Shown here in pieces: positions 14,301 to 24,053 of a stretch of DNA of 64,000 nucleotides. Position 1 is the stretch's first letter. The number at the start of each line of letters is the position of its first letter. The DNA is taken from contig QANY01009387.1 in NCBI GenBank assembly GCA_003255025.1, positions 2,728,001 to 2,792,000 on the forward strand, written 5' to 3'. Made by a program: the position numbers and the translations under genes. The DNA is from Datisca glomerata (lineage: Eukaryota; Streptophyta; Magnoliopsida; Cucurbitales; Datiscaceae). Below the pieces are notes generated by a model. The model was not told the origin of the DNA, searched no databases, and saw only the letters and a list, made by a program, of their open reading frames with translations.

Positions 14301-17300
14301 TAAAAGAGAGAGTTCTAAACCAGAAGCAAGTTTTGGATATAAAGTTTTCAAAGATGCAAAACTAGGATGACCATGTCTATGGTGGTACAACCATACTTTC
14401 TTTTTCTTTCCTTCTTCACTTTCATTGAAAAGGGCTTGGGCACATACTCTATCAGCATCCAAATAGTAGAGTCAATTTCTCTCTATACCTAGGCCAGTCG
14501 TGTTTCCCGTCATTAGGTCCTGAAAGACACAACAATTAGGGAAAAAAGTTATAGAGTAACGGAGAGATTTAGTGATTTTTGATGGACAAGAGATTACAAG
14601 CTATTTTTGGCACATGAAGAGCACAATCAAGGGTTATGGATGGAGTAACCGAAATTTGTCCTGTACCGCTAATAGGAGTAAAAGATCCATCGGCCACTTT
14701 AACTTTCTGATTAGAACAATGAGAAAAAGTGTCAAAAACACTAGAGTTATTAGTCATATAGTCAGACGCCCCCGAATCTATTGTCCAAGGGTCAGAGGAT
14801 GTTTTTGAGGTATTGAGGGCTAAGCTAGGGTGTTGTGATTGTGCAAATGATGTAGAGGGTTCTAATTTTTCTCCCATTATTTTATACAAGAGTTCTAATT
14901 GTTCCTTAGTGAAAGGGACTTCTCTTGAAGTAGATGGAAAGCTTGCTTCAGAGGATACTAGCTCCGTGGTAATTTGAATGTATATATATAGCAAAGCCCC
15001 AATAATATCACAGCCCAAAAAATTCAGACCAACCCACAAAAATTACCTGCAAACTTAGAATTTTCCGTGATTCAGCAATTCAAACCAACCCACAAAGTAA
15101 TTACCCAGCAAAATCAGATCAACCAATCATGGAAAAAACAGTCCAGCAGCGAGCAACAGACAAAGCAGATCCAAATAATCCAGAAAAAAAACAGAAACAG
15201 ACCAGAGAGAGAGTGACAGATATCACTGAGCAATCAAAAACCCAAAAAACAACACGCTGTTATCGCAGAGAGGGAGAGAGAGATATTACCGAGAATGTCG
15301 CACAAAGAGAGGGAGAGGGCTGTCGCACCAGAGAGACACCTCACCAAACCAGAGGGAGTGAACGTTTGCGGAAATTCAGAGAGCAGGGACGAGCTGTTCA
15401 CGGAGAAACCCAGAGAGATCTGTTCTGTTATGTATTGAACAATGAAAAAAAACTGATACTAATTCGAAGTCAGATGGTGCAAATTAGAGAACTCGTAGAG
15501 AGAGACTCAGAGTGAGCAGCGCCGAGAGAGAGAGAGCGCCCGGACTAGAGAGACCCAGAGAAAACAACACCGAGAGAGAGGCCCAGAGAGGGCTATCACA
15601 ACTTTCTGTCTGAGAGAGAGAACACGCTCACGCTGAGAGTGAGACCTAGAAGGATTGTCACAGCCTTCTGTCTGAGAGAGGGCACGCCGACTCAGAAAGA
15701 GAGAGTCGTCATACCAGAGAGAGAGGGTGTTCACGAAAAGAAACAGAGAACCTCCGACCAATATTAACCGGAAAAGAGAGAGACAAGGAAAACCAAAGAG
15801 TAAACCCTAGATACAGGTTTGCTCATATATTCAATAGACTAAATACAAGCTATATATATACAGAACGGAATAAGACGAATATTGGAGACTAACCAATCTA
15901 GGAAACTAAACAAATAAGGAAAGATTACGTAAATACAGAAAGTAATTTCCTAACGAATAATATAATTAATCTGGACACTTTTCAACACTTTTCCCACTTA
16001 ACTGCTTTGTTATCTATATAGTTTTGATGTGTAGTCTATAACAAGGTTGTCAAGATCACGACCCGGATCGTACGATCCTACGATCTTACAGGGGGCCAAC
16101 GATCCGGATCGCATACAATAGTCGCATTTTAGTAGGATCGTGATCCGGATCGTAGGATCGCGATCCTGACAACAATCTGGTCAAAATTTTTCATCACAAT
16201 TTCACATGCTTCTTTTATGGGTTGTACATGGATGAATGAGTTGCCGTTTTGGAAATCAATTGAGTTTCAAAATATTGAGTTGTTAGCAATTCTGTAGAAA
16301 TTTATGTTCCGGTCTTATATTGGTGATAATGATGTGTTTGAAAATTTTGAGAAATAAAAACACGTGGAAATACATGAATTATGTGTGGTGATCAAAACCT
16401 CGATGGTGGTTGTGGTTCATGGGATATGAATGATGATTCCATTGGTCGGAGAAAGTAATGATTCTGAACGTGATGAGGAGATTGATGATGATAACATCAA
16501 TGATGGAAGAACCAATGAAGACATTCATTTTGATGATTAAATATTATTATGTTTACTTGTCTTGAACATTTTATATTAAACTTATTTATTCAAAAAATAA
16601 AAGTATGAAAACTCTACTTAATATTATGTTTTTATAGATGACTTGGTGTTATTTTTATTTAATAGGTAGATGACTTAGTGTTATATAATCATTTCCTTCA
16701 ATATATTGAAGTATCATTAGCATAAATATATTTTTAACTAATAAATTATTAAGAATTGATAGGATCTTATTATCCTCGATCCAATCCTACGACCCTCGAT
16801 CTTAAAAGCCTTTCCACCAATCCTAGGCAGGATCGTGATCTTGACAATCTTGGTCTATAACATTAATTTTCCTACGTGCATATCAAATTGTGCCTCTCCT
16901 TGATCAGGCGATGCCATTCTAGCGCCTCTCGCCTCCAGGCGACGCCCTTCTAGCGCCTCTCGCCTCCAGGCGACGCCCTTCTAGCGCCTCTCGCCTCCAG
17001 GCGACCAAGAGGGTTGTCGCCTTGCGCCTTGAAAACACTGTGTAGGAAATGTACAGAAAACAAAAACCATATATCAGCATTTATGTCCAATCCATTAGGT
17101 TCATTCTACAGTATGGTCATTTATTAACCATCTCCAATCAGTTTAAAGAAATTTCCTAACGGCTATAAGAGATGCATGCTGTGTAGAGAACAATACGTTC
17201 TTCTGCGTAGATGGAGATGTTGGAGACAAATTTAAGTCCAGAGTTAGAAAGTCTCTCTTTTTTGGTCAGTCAGATTTAGAAAGTCTTTCACCCTAGCAAA

Positions 17301-20300
17301 AATTACCTTCTGTTAAAGGAAATTAAGGTTCAATTGACATAGGCTTCTTCTGTTTTGACAAATAATTGACATGGGCTTCATTTGGTGTATTCTTCTTACA
17401 TCATTGATTGACAAACGAGGTTTAGAAAGCTCTGCTACTGCAATAAATTAAGGGCATGCTTACCAAATTCTAGGATTCATGATTTGGATTCATGATTTTG
17501 GTTCAGAATTTAGATTATTGTATTTAATATGACTTTTGGAAAATAGATGTGGATTATGTTGGATAGATGATTTTAATAGATGTCCTTCAAATGTTATTTT
17601 CTTCATATATTTGTAAATATATAGTAATATTTATTGTGTAGATGTGATTATTAGTAAATTTATCTTATTAATAAATGAAAATATCCAAGAAGTATAATTA
17701 AATATCCAATTAATAGCATTATATTTATATAAAGGAAAACAAAAAGGCATGGTGTGGGTGTAAGAAAATGGCATGGTGATGATCCTTGGCTTTGGATTGT
17801 AATCCAAGCTTTTAATAAGAAATTGTAAGCCACCGGTCAGAGGATTATAAATCCAGACAAATGGTGGGTCTCACGAAAATCTTGAAATCCTTAAGTTAAT
17901 ACCTTATTTGGATTATTAATCTGGAATTCTAAGGATTTGGATACAAATCCTGAAAGTAAACACGGCCTAATTATTCAGTAGATCTGGGGATTCTGTTTTG
18001 TCCTCACACATCACTATGATGTAAATTCCAGGCTCTGAACTCTATGATCTGATCCCTTAAGCATTTTCCGGTGTGGATAGATTCTCAAGGATCTCCTGAG
18101 GCAATAGTGAATAACACTATTTGTATGAGGACTTTTGGTGTCTTATTTGAGAAGGTTGTGTCTTAGCTCCTTTCATAGCTTTTTTTTGAAACTGCTCCTG
18201 ATGTAGCTAGATTAAGCGAAGGTTGTTGAATTCCTTTTTATTTTTGCATTTTGTCCTTCTGTTCTGTTCCTTGTGCAGCCTTGGGTGGGTTAAAATATGG
18301 GGACATCACTATCCTCTTGTCATTTTAAAATACATTTCACTATCGAACTTTGAATCTTATGTCATTTAATGTTAATTAAAAAAATTTCTTTGTGGAAGTC
18401 CATACATACCATTTTTTCCTGTGGTATGATTTAAGGTTATATGTTTCTATACATTTGTTCTTCTAGTTCTCATTTCCTTTAGTTTCTATTATCACATTGC
18501 TAACTTTTTTACAGGTTCAATTTACTTATGGTCGCGTTCCTCAGTCCGTGTCGGAAATACGTGGGTATGGGAGTATGTGGACAGTTACATGTTGAAAGAC
18601 TATTATGTATATTGTATTCTGATTTATATGGTAAATCTATTATTACATTGGTTAAGGTTGGTCTGTGAGGATATTACTGGGGGTCAAGAGGACGTTCCGA
18701 TTCCAGCCACTAATTTAGTAGATGATCCACCAGTTGGACCCACAGGCAAGTTAAACAGTCATGGTTGAGATTCTTGTATATCTGCAGTACTAATAGTTTC
18801 ATTTCATCCAATGATTCAACTCGAGTGCAAGTGCATCATTGAGCCTGTGGGTTGCTAGTCTGTTCAAACCGTGATTTTTTTTCCCGAAGCTTCTTGATTG
18901 TTAGGCTGCAGTCAACATTGCATGTAGGAGGCCAGTTTATCACATCCGTTTAGAGTAGGAGTCTGAGAGTGGTGAGGGTTATCTTGTTAAGAATTTAGAC
19001 ATCATTATTTTTGGAATGCATTGCAGATATGTTCAGATAATAAGAATAAATTTATCATCTATTTAAAAAGCTCGGTGCACTCGATGTATATAAAGGTCAA
19101 ATGCAAAATTTAAGGAGTTTGTTCTACGAATGTTTCAAAGCAGCTTGAACTTTCTTTAGCCAAGCCAAAAACTGCTGGTGGAACATTTTGCAACTAGAAT
19201 ATATATATGTATTTCGTACCTGCAAAGTTTTTTTAGTATGTTCTTTTTCCGGTACTTTCTTAGTCCTTTGTTACTTTAGTTATTAGCTTGTGATGCTTAA
19301 TCCACAATCTGCTTTAGGTTACACGTATTACAAATCGATTCAAGTTTCACATAATGTGAAAATTCCTTCAAATGCCACTGGATGCAACTGCAAAGGAATC
19401 TGCATGGATCCAAAGACTTGTGCGTGTGCCATGCTTAATGGCTCGGACTTCCCATATGTGCGTCGTGATGGTGGAAGGTTAGAAGTTAATTTCAATTCGA
19501 ACCAGTTTAGATTTATAATGAACTTGAGGATGATCTTTCTAATATTGCACCCTTCAGACTGATTGAAGCTAAGGATGTTATTTTTGAATGCGGTCCTAAA
19601 TGTGGATGTGGTCCTGGTTGTGTCAACCGTACATCTCAGAGAGGACTGAAATATCGACTTGAGGTTGGATTAACAAAGCCAGTATAATTTCTGGTTTTCC
19701 TCTCCCATCACACGCGACTTCTCTTTTAGATTTTGCCAATAAAATATTCTATTGTTTCTGCCACCAGGTGTTTCGCACTCCAAAGAAAGGGTGGGCTGTT
19801 AGGTCTTGGGATTTCATACCTTCTGGGGCACCAGTCTGTGAATACACTGGAATACTTAAGAGGACAGATGATCTAGAATCAGATGCCTCTGAGAATAATT
19901 ATATCTTTGACATTGATTGCCTGCAAACAATGAGGGGGCTTGGTGGAAGAGAGGTAATGTCACTGTAACTGTAGTAATCTAGAATATTTATAATAACTAC
20001 TAATTTTCAGCCTTTCGGTATCTTGTGTCATATCATTGAAGTTTGCATGTGCTTGGATTCACATTTTTAACTATGAAGAAAACTTATATGTTTATATACA
20101 TATAAATTATTTAAGACTTGGAGCAATATTAAAAGTGAACTTATGTTTAATATTGTTTTGGCTGTAACTTAAATAAAGTTGTAGAAAATAGTTGTCAATT
20201 TTTGAGTTGTATCAAGTAGAAATACTTCTTGATAAGGAAATCCCACAAATTAGAATTTGATGGAGTCAAGAGATGCACCAAAGCTAAAGGAAAACACATG

Positions 20301-21045
20301 ACACAAAGTGCTTTTACCTTTTCCATATTTAAAAGTGGAAAAGAAACATGGCAGAACTTCAGCAGGAGAAATAATCTTCAATGGAATTACCTAGTGTCCC
20401 AAGTACTACACATGTATTCTCCTCACGTTTCTGGCTTCCTGTCCTGATATATCTTTTGCTTTTAGAAATAGTTAATACTCGAAATGCATGAGTGGTAGTA
20501 GACTGAGTTATTTCACTCCTTTCTGCAACAGAGGCGATCAGCGGATCCTTCCCTGCCAGTAATTGACGATTTAAACAGACCTGATGATGAGAAAACTGAA
20601 AGTGTGCCAGAGTTTTGCATCGATGCGTGCTCCACTGGAAATATTGCTCGGTTTATCAACCACAGTTGTGAGCCTAACCTCTTTGTGCAGTGTGTTTTGA
20701 GCTCTCACCATGACATCAAACTTGCTCGAGTAATGCTATTTGCTGCAGAAAACATACCTCCTCTGCAGGTGTTTAGTCTCTCTCTCTCATCAATACGTTC
20801 AAAATTTAGATGCACTTTCTATATCCTTCTATGTTATTGGCATGGAGTGGGAATTGTTCATTGGATTCAGTTTGATGAGTATCATCCTACACTGAAAATT
20901 TTCATATCACTGACTACCTTGGTGGTTGTAGGAGCTGACATACGACTATGGCTACGCCCTTGATAGTGTCCAAGGTCCAGATGGGAAGATCAAACAGATG
21001 GCATGCTACTGTGGTGCAGCAGATTGTAAGAGACGCTTATTCTAG
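5316..21045 (+). CDS. SUVH4: Histone H3-K9 methyltransferase SUVH4 (KRYPTONITE), 15 coding exons
   Basis: Predicted 728-aa nuclear enzyme that methylates H3K9. In Arabidopsis KYP/SUVH4 binds methylated DNA through its SRA domain and feeds a loop with CMT3 that maintains CHG methylation and silences transposons. Coding exons read from codons and splice sites: 5316-5891, 6158-6223, 6592-6657, 8432-8486, 8704-8813, 9467-9640, 9794-9892, 10743-10841, 18515-18564, 18657-18745, 19318-19477, 19558-19663, 19768-19953, 20532-20768, 20932-21045. They join in frame (2187 nt). Residues 1-235 are basic and low in conservation and end in LFNKHYLHFVQ. SRA spans about 247-405 (RIGDIPGINVGHQF, TGQGGHNLTGNKRQI). 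Pre-SET spans about 484-545 with nine Cys. SET spans about 549-707 (GWAVRSW, NHSC at 655-658, ELTYDYGYA). Post-SET C-x-C-x4-C is at 716-723. It is longer than Arabidopsis KYP mainly at the N-terminus. All catalytic motifs are intact. Introns 3 and 10 use GC donors, and intron 8 (7.7 kb) is filled with transposons. Confidence 0.92.
6658..6663 (+). other. GC splice donor of SUVH4 intron 3
   Basis: Exon 3 must end after the AAG codon at 6655-6657 to join in frame to ATGATGGAG at 8432. The intron begins GCGAGT, not GT, with an ordinary GTGGCAG acceptor at 8431. The junction gives DLKAISK followed by MMEQ, matching the family. Confidence 0.7.
7252..7303 (+). pseudogene. Truncated plastid-type tRNA-Asn(GUU) fragment
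   Basis: The stretch carries GAGTGGTAGAGCGGTCG, an anticodon arm CTGTTAACCGAC containing GTT, and GTCGTAGGTTC. From memory this matches the chloroplast trnN-GUU D-arm, anticodon arm and start of the T-arm. It stops inside the T-loop and the acceptor stem is altered, so it cannot form a functional tRNA. It lies in intron 3 of SUVH4, so it is an organelle-to-nucleus insertion (plastid, or mitochondrial DNA of plastid origin). Confidence 0.7.
7325..7428 (-). pseudogene. Plastid trnI-CAU fragment with its flank (NUPT)
   Basis: On the minus strand, 7427-7378 reads as the anticodon and T-arm half of plastid trnI-CAU: CCCAACTCATAATTGG followed by GTAGGTTCAATTCCTAC. The adjoining 7325-7377 resembles the plastid spacer next to trnI-CAU (CATTGATACAGACCCAATTC). 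The 5' half of the tRNA is replaced by unrelated sequence. In plastomes trnN and trnI-CAU are not neighbours, so this and the trnN fragment just before it are a rearranged insertion. Confidence 0.65.
7500..7763 (-). mobile_element. LINE fragment, C-terminal part of an L1-type ORF2
   Basis: An 87-codon minus-strand frame ends with WRTIPLCILWNIWHERNKRA, the conserved tail just after the zf-RVT region of plant L1 ORF2 proteins. No RT domain accompanies it. It sits in SUVH4 intron 3, antisense to the host gene, beside plastid-derived fragments. Confidence 0.7.
7748..7806 (-). repeat. tRNA-like SINE head or tRNA relic
   Basis: Read on the minus strand, this begins GGTAGCCCAGCGATAGGC (A-box-like) and has GGTTCAATC (B-box-like) about 30 bases on, the spacing of an internal Pol III promoter. 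It abuts the LINE fragment at 7500-7763 in the same orientation. It could be a tRNA-derived SINE head, an organellar tRNA relic, or chance. Confidence 0.35.
11488..11642 (-). repeat. 3' LTR of the intron-8 Copia element
   Basis: It starts on the minus strand with TGTTGAAAAG at 11642 and aligns, with small indels, to 15820-15987 (shared AATAGACTAAATACAAGCTA and AGTAATTTCCT on the plus strand). The sequences diverge below about 11488. At roughly 160 bp it is short for a plant LTR. Confidence 0.7.
11673..15039 (-). pseudogene. Broken Copia polyprotein (protease-integrase-RT-RNase H)
   Basis: Pieces in order along the minus strand: 15039-14569 with the aspartic protease box WTIDSGASDYMTNN; 14462-14274 GAG-pre-integrase (HHRHGHPS); 14238-13879 integrase core (FIDDFSHATWIYLLK, QSDNGGEF); 13829-13407 integrase C-terminal part (LKCIFLGY); 13246-12848 start of RT; YVDD box at about 12590-12605; 12560-11673 RT end and RNase H (YTDADWAGS, STTGYC, YCDNKAAI). 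Frameshifts and stops between the blocks disable it. Gag is essentially absent: only about 80 codons precede the protease. Confidence 0.85.
15061..15780 (-). repeat. GAGA-rich leader of the Copia element in place of gag
   Basis: Low-complexity purine tract on the plus strand with many GAGAGAG blocks, lying between the 5' LTR and the protease where gag should be. The open frames on both strands here are products of base composition (RER/REGER runs) and are not genes. It is either an expanded leader or a gag replacement. Confidence 0.5.
15820..15987 (-). repeat. 5' LTR of the intron-8 Copia element
   Basis: Counterpart of 11488-11642. It begins on the minus strand with TGTTGAAAAGTGTCC at 15987. 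A copy-specific insertion at about 15903-15913 distinguishes it from the 3' LTR. Many substitutions separate the two, so the insertion is not recent. Confidence 0.7.
16042..16852. mobile_element. Non-autonomous hAT-like element with perfect 8-bp TSD
   Basis: It begins CAAGGTTGTCAAGATCACGA, and its right end in reverse complement begins CAAGATTGTCAAGATCACGA (19 of 20 match). It is flanked on both sides by GTCTATAA (16034-16041 and 16853-16860), an exact 8-bp duplication typical of hAT. Subterminal GATC-rich repeats (GGATCGTAGGATCG-like) cluster inside both ends. About 16455-16540 can be read as an acidic tail (SERDEEIDDDN, then stop), possibly the last codons of a deleted transposase. It is nested in the larger hAT-like element. 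Confidence 0.82.
16908..17000. repeat. 31-bp tandem repeat, three copies
   Basis: Copies start at 16908, 16939 and 16970, each built on TAGCGCCTCTCGCCTCCAGG. The last two differ from each other very little. It lies just inside the right end of the outer hAT-like element. The left end (11090-11220) has a comparable but unordered GGCGAGC/GCGCCT-rich zone. Confidence 0.85.
17452..17967. mobile_element. PIF/Harbinger (Tourist-like) MITE
   Basis: A 516-bp ORF-free element in SUVH4 intron 8. It starts GGGCATGCTTAC and ends GTAAACACGGCC, imperfect inverted termini. It is flanked by TAA at 17449-17451 and 17968-17970, the 3-bp target duplication of Harbinger elements. Inner sequence near the ends is also partly inverted (GGATTCATGATTTGG against CCAAATCC-type motifs). 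Confidence 0.6.
18746..18751 (+). other. GC splice donor of SUVH4 intron 10
   Basis: Exon 10 ends ACA-G at 18745 and the intron starts GCAAGT, the exact GC-AG consensus after CAG. Exon 11 at 19318 starts GT-TAC, completing the Gly codon. No GT donor nearby keeps frame and conserved sequence. Confidence 0.75.
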
Positions 21046-21902
21046 ATGATGAACATCCAGATGAATGTGCATTCTCTTAGTCATGGTTATCCGCTCTTTG
21101 CCTGAAAGACTATCTTGACCGCATCATTTTCTCATTTTGTTCTCTTCAACCTACTAATCTTCTTGATCTCTTAACTCCTTTCACTTAGATATATTGTCCG
21201 TCCATACCGAGAAGTGAACTGCCGAGATTTATTTTAACTCTAGAAAAATGAAAACCTTGTATAGCTATTTTAGCGACATATATCAATGAAGTGCAAGATT
21301 ACGTTGATAGATGTTGAGTTACGGGAGACAGGATTGATCAAACAGGAATCATCTTTTGTAATGTCATCATATCCTCTTCCCATATCTGCTTCTTTTAGCG
21401 TCTTTACGTTGACAACTGTTCACGGACATTTTGTTTTGTGTTAAATTTTTTTTTCGTTTTCCATCTTTTTATTTACTCCTAGAAACCTGCTAATTATTGC
21501 CCTTTCTAGGGTGTTATTGTAAAAATGAAAGTAAACCATGGTTTTTATTGAAGAGTAATTCTACTCTTTTATTAAGCATCAATTTGTTGATCGTATGGCG
21601 TAGGAAGTCGAACAAGATTTGTTGTCCCATCTCACTAATAAGATTGTCATGTTTTAAGATGAAGTTGTTGGAACTAAGATGCAGAAATATAAGTTTTATA
21701 GGAAAATTTGGACATTTGACAAAATCATGTTTGTTAAATACGTGAAGTTAAAAGAAAAGGGAACAAAGTCGAAAATCCTATTAAATGGCTAATACGCCAT
21801 GAGTCGAAAGGCGTTTATCCATTACAACCAAGCCTATCCATCAACACAAGGAAATTACTCTCAGATGCAAACAGTAGATTTCCCCTCGACTAGCCCTTGA
21901 TA
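21046..21902. other. SUVH4 3' UTR and convergent intergenic gap
   Basis: 857 bases between the SUVH4 stop and the TSSC4 stop on the other strand. The first 300 or so are probably the SUVH4 3' UTR (AATGAA at about 21285 is a possible poly(A) signal). The part next to 21900 would hold the TSSC4 3' UTR. I see no coding sequence. Confidence 0.5.
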
Positions 21903-23536
21903 CTAACACTCCTCGGACTCAACCGCTTTAGCTCTTGTCCGATACTGTCGGCTTATTCCTCTATGCAAGTCACTTCTTTTATCCGTTGATTTGTCTGGTT
22001 CATCTTCTTCCATTGCACAAACTTCAGTTTCTTCAGTATTTTCAGCTGTAATGCTAATTGGCATGCCTCTTCGAGGCATAAGCTCCTCCCTACCCATGCC
22101 ATCTTGAGTTTGTGCGCCAATTTCTGGCATTGGAGAATCTCCTGATTTCTTTTTTGGTATAAAGGTGACGGACTTTGGAAGTTCCCTTGAAGCATTCGGC
22201 TCTAATTCAATAGTATGCGATCCCTTCACCAGTTTAAGGAAATCCATATAGGCTTGCTTATTAGATAGCTCATCCATGTCCGTGGATGAATCAAAAGTGT
22301 AATGGGTATATTTTGAAGGATTTCTTACATAATCTGGAACTCCAGATTGATATCCTTGGGCTAGAAATGATGCTTCTTTTGAAACCTCTCCTGCTCCAGA
22401 CGAGCAAGTTTGTTTCAGGGTACTATTATTGGACTCTTTAGTCTCTTCTTGATCGCTAGAAATTTTACATTCGGGATCAAACCGTACACGCTTTTGCGGC
22501 TTTGAAGCCAAAAGGTCATCTTTCCTCTTCAGTATCGACTTTGGGTTCTCAGACGTGTTGAATTCAGCATCTCCGCTGGCCACAGAGCCATTCTCGGTGA
22601 CCTGCAAAGAATCAATTCTTTTAGCAGCTTCTGCATCCTCTTTGAGCCTAACTTTTGCAGCCAAGTGATTAGCACGTGGATCCCTGATGAATTCCTTAGT
22701 TGAAATGGGAATCACATTGCTTGAATCTATTTCTATCCCGTAGTCTTCTACATCCTTCATGTATAGACGATCTTCAGTCTTCTCTTCGCCAACTGCAACT
22801 TTGTCATATTCATCTTCCTCTTCCTTCTCGGGCGAAAAAAAAAAAACTAGTAAGTTATACTCAGCAAGCAACAGTTATCATATCCAATACATTTTCAAAC
22901 ATTCCCCCCACCCTCACAACAGAAACTACGTTTAATGCTTCGGTCATTTCAAATTCCTAGTTTAAACGTAATGAAATCGACTATACCGTAACAAATAATT
23001 CTCTTCACCAACTATATTTCTATAAGGAAATGGAAATCGAAACTTGAACCTGGTTGCTTACTTCCAGGCTTCATTAGAGAAACAAGAAGAAACTAAGGCA
23101 GTTAGTAGTAAGATAGGTAAACAATTTAAGAAAGGGAGAAAAGAGATAAAACCTCGTAATCCAGAGTGCAGTCGAGGCCGATAGAGGATTTAATTTCCCA
23201 CTCTTCATCGCCGTAATCGTCAGGCTTAGAACAAGACCTACTAAACCGTGGTTCTTCATCTAAATCATCGTCAAGATCATGGAGATCCTTTTCGTGCTCA
23301 TTCCTCAAAGCAATAGGTTTATCCTCAGGACCATTTGGTCGATTTTCGAAGAAGGAAGGGAAAGGATCGGTTTCTGGTTGGGGGCTACCCTTATCTCGAA
23401 TCCATTCCCTCCGCTCAATCTCAGCGTCAGTAAGGGACCACAGAGAGCTCAGAGAGGAAGAGGAAGGTGTAGTTGAAGTTGATGAAGGCAAGGAACCGAA
23501 GATTTTGTCCACTCGTACTTTAAAACTGTCTTCCAT
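21903..23536 (-). CDS. TSSC4-family U5 snRNP assembly factor, two exons
   Basis: Predicted 435-aa acidic, mostly disordered nuclear protein. Human TSSC4 helps assemble the U5 and U4/U6.U5 snRNPs; the plant function is inferred from the family. Exon 1 is 23536-23153 (128 codons, from MEDSFKVRVDKIFGSL). Exon 2 is 22826-21903, after a 326-bp intron with donor GTTTTATC and a CCCGAG acceptor; AAG directly after that acceptor could allow a 3-nt alternative. Diagnostic signals are SLWSLTDAEIERREW near residue 32 and GVPDYVRNPSKYTHYTFD in the C-terminal half, comparable to the VP-x-Y-x3-P-x3-T-x-Y box of TSSC4. A basic KPQKRVRF stretch may be a nuclear signal. It converges on SUVH4 and diverges from the sialyltransferase-like gene. 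Confidence 0.82.
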
Positions 23537-24053
23537 GGTTGGAGCTTGGAGGTTACGATGGAGAGTAGTAAAGGTATAAATAAGATAGAGGGCTGCAATG
23601 AAAATGAAGTAATTTGTCTTCGACCTATCAATTCCAAAAGGGAGATTAAAAGGTTGATCGGCACCGACTACGAAGGCCCATTGTCCTCAACTGCTAACAC
23701 TTAGATGGGCTTGTCATCTAATCGAGGCCTACCAGCTTAATTTAAATTTTTTCTTAAGAAATTGATTTTGCGTTTGTAATTATTATCAGAGAAAATAACA
23801 GGAAAAATCAGATTTCGGATGGAGTTATGAAAATGGTAAAAAAAAATTTATTTAAAAAATGATCAATTTTTTTTTTATTTAAAAAATGACCGAATGTACC
23901 GTGATAAATAATTTATCTACAAAATTACATACTGATAAATAATGCCCAAACTGAACTAATGCCCAAACTGAACCAATAGAGACTCGCTCTCTCTGTGAGT
24001 ATCTCTGTTTCTCTTCGTCCTTTTTTTCTCTTTTCCAATTCTTTGGGTTGTAA
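23537..24053. promoter_or_regulatory. Divergent promoter between TSSC4 and sialyltransferase-like gene
   Basis: 517 bases separate the two outward-facing start codons. The TSSC4 side carries a short leader. The other side ends in a pyrimidine-rich leader (CTCTCTCTGTG and TTTTTTTCTCTTTTCC at about 23990-24035). A run of A/T-rich homopolymers occupies the middle. No clear TATA box is seen on either side, as is common for housekeeping divergent pairs. Confidence 0.5.

Larger units (their letters stand above)
11488..15987 (-). mobile_element. Copia retrotransposon, antisense in SUVH4 intron 8
   Basis: The element is bounded by short direct LTRs (about 11488-11642 and 15820-15987). A polypurine tract (minus strand TGAGGGGGAG, 11643-11652) lies directly before the 3' LTR. 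A worn primer-binding site may follow the 5' LTR (minus strand ACCTGTATCTAGGG). The order protease, integrase, RT, RNase H is Copia-type. No matching target duplication could be read, so the outer edges are approximate. Confidence 0.85.
11074..17040. mobile_element. hAT-like DNA transposon carrying two later insertions
   Basis: The left end reads CATTGTTTTCAAGGCGCA at 11074. The right end, in reverse complement from 17040, reads CAGTGTTTTCAAGGCGCA, so the terminal inverted repeats match at 17 of 18 bases. The flanking 8-mers are TGTATGAA (11066-11073) and TGTAGGAA (17041-17048), a 7-of-8 match, as for an aged hAT target duplication. Without the inner Copia and hAT elements the host element is about 650 bp and non-coding, with GC-rich subterminal repeats at both ends. 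It lies in intron 8 of SUVH4. Confidence 0.7.

Noticed and set aside
15129..15515. 128-codon plus-strand ORF inside the Copia region
   Set aside because: Arg/Glu/Thr-rich product of the purine-rich leader, antisense to the retrotransposon.
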